Origin: Heterohyrax brucei
Taxonomy: Eukaryota; Chordata; Mammalia; Hyracoidea; Procaviidae
Direction of reading: 5' to 3'
Length of the DNA stretch: 64,000 nt
Assembly: GCA_028571685.1 (NCBI GenBank)
Contig: CM053162.1
Span: 8,684,001-8,748,000, forward strand
Position 1 is the first letter of the stretch. Every line of letters starts with the position of its first letter. The notes below the pieces were generated by a model, which saw only the letters and a list, made by a program, of their open reading frames with translations, did not search any database and was not told where the DNA came from. Both the position numbers and the translations under genes were made by a program. Positions 58,371 to 64,000 of the stretch are shown one piece after another.

Positions 58371-58835
58371 ATATTCAATGGAGGCAGTGAAAGACACAGC
58401 ATCCAGAAACCTACTCACTTTGGGAAGTCACAAAGATAAATCAGAACTACAATACTAAAAGAAAGGAACCAGGGATCATAACATGAAAACTATGACATCA
58501 TCACACTAAGAAGAGGGACATATTACAGTAGTTCTAACTCTTTGAGATGGAGAGGAATTGAAAAAAAGTATGCAGAAATTAAAGTCTGGTTTAAACTTAG
58601 AATAGCAAGGGGGATAGTATGGGTAGCCACAAAGTAAAATAACAATGCAACAAATCAAAAAAAGAAGCGTAATACAGGAGTCTCAACAAACACAAACCCA
58701 ACACTGAAAAAGATGAAAAGTCAAGCCATAAAAAATGACTCCAAAGAGAATATTAAGAACAACATAGAAAACATCAACAACAGAAAAATAAATGCATAAA
58801 AGTGATAGCACTAAACACATACCTATAGATAATTA

Positions 58836-61800
58836 CACTGAATGTAAATGGAAAGAATGCTCCAATAAAGAGACAAGGAATGACATGGATCAAAGGTCAT
58901 GATCTGTCTATATGTTGCTTACAAGAAAGACACCTAAGACTCAAAAATATGAACAAACTGAAAAGCAAAGCATGGAAAAACATATCCCAAGCCAACAATG
59001 TACAAAGAAGAGCAACATTGGCAATGCTAATCTCAGATAAAATAGGCTCTAAAGTAAAATCCACCATTGTGGACAAAGATGGTCACTATTTATTGCTGGA
59101 AAGTTCAACGCATAAGCAAGAACCAATGATATTAAATACCTATGCACCCAATACCAGAGCATCTAAATACATCAAATAAACACTGAAAACATTGAAAAAT
59201 GAGATAGATCACTCCACAACAATAGTTGGAAACTTCAACTCTCCACTTTTGGTAATGGACAGATCATCCAGAAAAAAGCTTGGTAAAGACACAGAAGATC
59301 TTATTATGACAATCAACCAAATTGACCTTATCGGCATATATGAAACTTTTTACCCATCAACGGATAAGTACACCTTCTTCTCTAATGTACACAAAATGTT
59401 TTCCAGAACAGATCACATATTGGGACATAAAGGAAGCCCCGGCAAAATCCAAGCCATTGAATCACTGCAAAGCATCGTCTTGAACCATAAAGCAATAAAA
59501 CTTGGAATCAGTAGCAGAAAACACACAGGTAGAAATACAAACCCATGGAAATTAAGTAACACCTTGCTCAAAAATCCATGGGTTATAGAAGAAATCAAGA
59601 ATGAAATGAAGAAATTTATAGAATCAAATGAAAATGAAAACACATCCTACAAGAACCTATGGGATACAGCAAAAGCAGTGCTCAGAGGTCAGTTTATCTC
59701 TATAAATGTGCACATCTGGCATGAAGAAAGCGCCCAAACCAAAGTATTAACCCTACAGCTTCAGAAAGTAGACAGCAACAGAGGAATGCCTCAGAAGGAA
59801 ACTGATAATAAAGATTAGAGCAGAACTAAATGAATTAAAGAATAGAAACTGGTTCTTTGACAGGATCAACAAAATTTACAAGCTGTTGGCTAAACTTACA
59901 AAAGAAAAACAGGAGAGGAAACAAATAACCCAAATAAGAAATGAGAAGGGAGATGTCACACAGAACCAACTGAAATCAAAAGTATCATAACACCACACTA
60001 TGAAAGACTGTGCACTAACATATTTGAAAACCTAGAGGAAATGGACAAGTTTCTAGATTCATATCACCTACCAAAACTATCACAAGGAGAAGTAGAACAA
60101 CTTAATAAACTTGTCACAAAAAAAAAAAAAGAGATTGAAAAGGCATCAAAAAACGACCAACCAAAAAAATCCTGGCCCAGATGGCTTCACTGGAGAATTC
60201 TACCAAACTTTTAGAGAAGTATTAACTCCAATACTACTGAGACTACTTCACAATATAGAAAGAGGTGGAATACTCCCAAATTCAATTTATGGAGCCAGCA
60301 TAATCCTGATACCAAATCAAGGGAAAGATCCTACTGAAAAAGAAAATTACAAACCAACATCACTCATGAACCTAAATACAAAAATCTTCAATGAAACCAT
60401 AGCTGATAGAATTCAACAACATAACAAAAAAATAACTCATCATGACCAAGTTGGATTCATACCAGGATTGCAAGGCTGCTTCATCATCAGAAAAACAATT
60501 AATGTGAACAACCACATAAATAGAAAAAAGGATAAGAGTCACCTGATTTTGTCAGTTGATGCAGCAAAGGCTTTTGACAAAGTCCAGTACTCATTCATGC
60601 TAAAAACTCTCAGGAAAATAGGAACAGAGCAGAAATTCCCAAATGTAATACGGGGCATCTGTATAAAGCCAACCATCTGCATCATCCTGATTGGAGAGAG
60701 ACTGAAAGAATGCCCCTTGAGAATGGGAACTAGACAAGGATGCCCACTTTCACCACTTCTATTCAACATTGTACTAGAAATTCTAGCCAGAACAATTCAA
60801 CAAGGCAAAGAAATAAAGGGCATACACATTGATAAAGAACGAGTGAAAATCTCTTTATTTGCAGATGATATGATTGTATAGGCAGAGAATCCTAAAAATT
60901 CTGTAAGTAAATTATTGGAGCAAATGGAAGTGTTCAGCAAAGTATCAATATATGATAAACATAAGTAAATCAGTAGAATTCCTTTATACCAACAAAGAGA
61001 TCGTCAAACAAGACATCACCAAATCAATACCATTTACTATAGCCCCCAAGAAAGTAAAATACCTAGGAATAAATCTTAACTAGAGAAATAAGAAACCTAT
61101 ACACAGAGAACTACAAAACCTTACTTCAAAAAACCAAAAGAGACTTACGTAAGTGGTGACATCTACCCTGCTGAAAATGTCTATTTTACCTAAGGCGATC
61201 TACATATACAGTACAATCCCAATGTAAACTCCAATGACATTTTTTAATGAGATGGCGAAACGAATCACCAACTCTGTTTGGAAAAGAAGAAACTCTGGAT
61301 AAGCAAGGCACTACTGAAGAAGAGACACAGAGTGGTAGGCCTTACACTATCCAACCTTAGAACCTATTGCACTGCCACAATAGTCAAAACAGCATGGTAC
61401 CAGTACAAAGAGAGACATATATACCAATGGAACAGAGTTGAGATCCAGAGATATCACCATCCTCTTACAAACAGTTTGTATTTGCTAAAGGCCATAAGAT
61501 TGCGAACTGGGGTATAGTCGCTTTAAGAAATGGTATTGGCAAAATTGAATAGCCATGTGCAAAAAGCTGAAACAAGACCTATATTTCACACCTTACACAA
61601 CAGCTAACTCAAAATGGATCAAATCTAAAATGATAAAGATCATGCAAGAAAAAATAGGCTGAACAATTGAAGTTCTAATACATGGCTTAGACATTCTTCA
61701 AAATCTGATAAACAAAGCACAATCAACAGAAGGGAAAACAGATAAATGGAAACTACTAAGAATCAAACACTTTTGCTGATCCGAAGATTTTATCAAAAGA

Positions 61801-62510
61801 GTTAAATGACCATGTACAGAACTGGAAAAAATATTTGGCTACCACGTGTTGGACTGACATCTGATCTTTATAATCTACAAGGTACTGCAAAATATTAACA
61901 AGAAAAGATTAAATAATTCAATTAAATGAGGAGCAAGCAAACGACACAGATGGACACTTTAGCAAAGAGGACATGCAGGCATCCAAAAGACACATGAAGA
62001 AATACTCATGATCATTAGCTATTAGAAAAATCTGAAACAAAACTACAGTGAGATACCATTTCACCCCAACAAGTTGGCCAAAATCCAAAAAACCCACAAA
62101 ACAACAAATGCTGGAGAGGCTATGGAGAGATTGTAAGTCTCCTACACTGCTAGTGGGATTGCAAAATGTTACAACTGCTTTGGAAAGCAATTTGGAATTT
62201 CCTTAAAAAGCTGGAAATAGATATATCATTTGATCCTGTAATCCCACTGCTTAGAATTTTTCCTACAGAAACAAAAGCTGTCACACAAACCGATACATGC
62301 ACATGAACGTTCATTGCAGCACAGTCCACAGTAGCTAAAAGATAGAATCAACCTAGGTACCCATCAACAGATGAATGGATAAGCAAGGGGACACCTTGCA
62401 ACGATAAAGAACAATGATGATTTTAAGAAGTATCTCATAACCTGGTTTCAACTGGAAGACATTAGGATGAGTGAAATTGGTCAGTGGCAAAAGCACAAAT
62501 ATTGTATGAG
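58836..62510 (+). pseudogene. L1 ORF2 (endonuclease-reverse transcriptase), interrupted
   Basis: ORF2 is readable in pieces. The endonuclease lies at 58880-59818: SICCLQERHLRL, then VGNFNSP where GDFN is usual, and SRTDHILG with its His. The frame is broken by TAA at 59177. The reverse transcriptase is open for 256 codons at 60111-60881: [11 protein letters not shown], the [11 protein letters not shown] block with the first catalytic Asp, [14 protein letters not shown], and FADDMI with both other aspartates. A TAG directly follows FADDMIV. A C-terminal piece at 61278-61517 reads KALLKKRHRVVGLTL. All RT catalytic residues survive but the protein is cut in several places. Confidence 0.88.
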
Positions 62511-63479
62511 GTCCCTGCTCCAATGACATAAATACAGACTTATGTGGAGAAGAAAAGACTCTTTGACACCTATAAGGGTGAGGAAAGAGGGAGAGGGTTG
62601 ATCATGGATTGAATTGTTGATAGGAATTTGGTTAGGTGCAAGCAGTGACAGCAGCCAGTTTAAAGTAGATCAATTTAACTGGATTTTGCCATAAACTGAA
62701 AGCTTTTCTTATCTCAACCCAATATTGCAAGGATAGAGTAGCAGGGGTAGAGGTCTGCAGACAACACTTTTGGTCATGGAGGCCAATTAGTACAACTAGT
62801 CTATTACTAAGAAAGTCTTCTGCACCCCATATTGGTGGGTGGCATCTGGGTTCTTTAAACCTAGTAAGCTGTTATCCAAGGTACACCAAATGGCCCCAAC
62901 ACATGTGGAACAGATGATCACTGAGAACAAAGAACACAAGGAATAAAGAACCCAGGAGACAGAAGGACCTGTGCAAGTGGGAAACTGTTCAACATGTGAC
63001 CAGTAGAACCAGATGGTGCCCAGCCACCACCAAAGACAACCATGATGGTGCACCCAATGTTTAGTCCCTATGGCAACACAGAAAAAGAAGGACAAAAAGA
63101 CCACAGTTGATGATCCAACAGCCTGAGGGTTCCCCTGGGAGCATGACCCCTACATCTATTGCTGTCCCTGACCAGAAAACACTACTGTGGTCCATTCTTC
63201 AGACTAGAATGGACTGGATTCAGGGACAAGGCGTGACCATATCGTATGTGTACTTTATGGTTCTATGCATTTATAGAAGGCTGTCCTACTGGTCGGGAGA
63301 GGAAAAGGGTGGAAATGAGGGAATAAGAGCTTGTTAAGAGGATACTGGAAGCATAGAATGACAAGGGGTGTACTGTCAGTGAGCAAGGAGAGCAGAAACA
63401 GCTGCAGATAGGCAGGCATGCAAAATTGATTCAGATTTTATATGTTCACTTAACTACAATTTAAAAAAAGGAAAAAATA

Positions 63480-64000
63480 TTTCAACTTTTTCATCTTTGG
63501 TTTTAGTGGTTGGTGCAGAAATTTCAATAATAGCCTTTCTTGTATATCATCCTATCACTGATAGCTTTGTACTTCAGGACAGATCTTGAAATTTTCTTTG
63601 TGATGATGAATGCACATCATTCCTCTTCAAGTTTTCATTTCTGGCAGAGTAGACCATATGATTGTCAGATTCAAAATAACAATACCTGTCATTTCAGCTC
63701 CCTGAAGCCTAGGATATCAATGTTCATGCGTTCCATTTCATTTTAGACAATTTCCAGTTTTCCAAAGTTCATACTTATTACATTCCATGTTCCAATTATT
63801 AATGGGTATCTGCAGCTGTTTCTTCTCATTATGAGTTGTGCCACATCAACAAATGAGCACCCCATTTAGTCCATTACATCATTAACGTTGACTCTACTTT
63901 AAGGAAGCAGCTATTTCCCAGTCATCTTCTGAGTGCCTTCCAGCCTGGGGGGGGACCATTTTCCAGCACCACATCTGGCAACGTTCTGCTGCTATTCATA
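63480..64000 (-). mobile_element. RTE LINE, endonuclease region to 5' leader, antisense
   Basis: On the minus strand it runs from the 5' leader (64000-63850, the reverse complement of 11560-11700) into the N-terminal endonuclease region. It begins directly after the A-rich end of the full-length L1 and continues past the window edge. Confidence 0.8.

Larger units (their letters stand above)
56347..63475 (+). mobile_element. Full-length L1 LINE, sense, inactivated
   Basis: This ~7.1-kb element has its 5'UTR (56347-57459), ORF1 (57460 to about 58370), spacer, ORF2 (about 58836-62510) and 3'UTR with an A-rich end at about 63455-63475. It is the best-preserved L1 in the window and is collinear with antisense copy B at 17705-25645. 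Both open reading frames are interrupted, so it cannot move on its own. Confidence 0.9.

Noticed and set aside
60111-60881. 256-codon frame as a possible host gene
   Set aside because: It is L1 ORF2 reverse transcriptase by its motifs and its place between L1 endonuclease and C-terminal region.
1-64000. A previously undescribed multi-gene system such as defence, biosynthesis or phage
   Set aside because: No intact host or accessory coding genes are visible; every coding-like segment I can identify belongs to L1, RTE, L2, mariner or an endogenous retrovirus.

Overview
This window looks like a stretch of afrotherian, most likely elephant-type (paenungulate), nuclear genome that is almost wholly transposable-element sequence. 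Three things point there. (1) tRNA-headed SINEs have a tail ending in 'gactcgacggcac...' like the AfroSINE family. (2) There are many BovB/RTE-type LINE fragments with that same tail. (3) Long L1 elements carry a distinctive 5'UTR and 3'UTR. The species call rests on remembered family structure, not on a database search. I found no host protein-coding gene, no structural RNA gene, no CRISPR array and no bacterial-type operon. The longest open frames are pieces of L1 ORF2.

Layout. 1-4165: two L1s in antisense (5' half of a younger copy against an older ORF1/5'UTR). 4165-6495: three MaLR-type LTRs. 6496-10239: mostly unassigned old sequence with one MER20 DNA transposon. 10240-13062: RTE pieces in both orientations with one LTR inside. 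13057-31340: a continuous block of antisense L1s holding a nearly full-length copy at about 17705-25645, two nested LTRs, two nested L1 3' fragments and a fold-back mariner. 31340-39200: RTE, L2, L1ME-like, SINE, MIR and LTR pieces between unassigned stretches. 39391-42239: LTRs, a second fold-back mariner and RTE. 42255-47203: an antisense ERVL-type provirus remnant with 5'LTR and a leucine-type primer-binding site. 47592-52923: RTE pieces, an inverted AfroSINE pair and old unique sequence. 52924-63475: three L1s in a row in sense orientation, the last a full-length but inactivated copy. 63480-64000: RTE in antisense.

Nothing here functions as a cooperating gene set; the biology is insertion history. 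Target-site duplications (TSDs), nesting and deletion junctions allow partial ordering of events. The most interesting signals are two same-architecture mariner derivatives with long inverted arms, a set of retrotransposition events that left only 30-55 bp of element, an RTE copy whose 3' end is joined to its 5' end, and two L1 5'UTRs lying head-to-tail. I did not find evidence for an undescribed molecular system.
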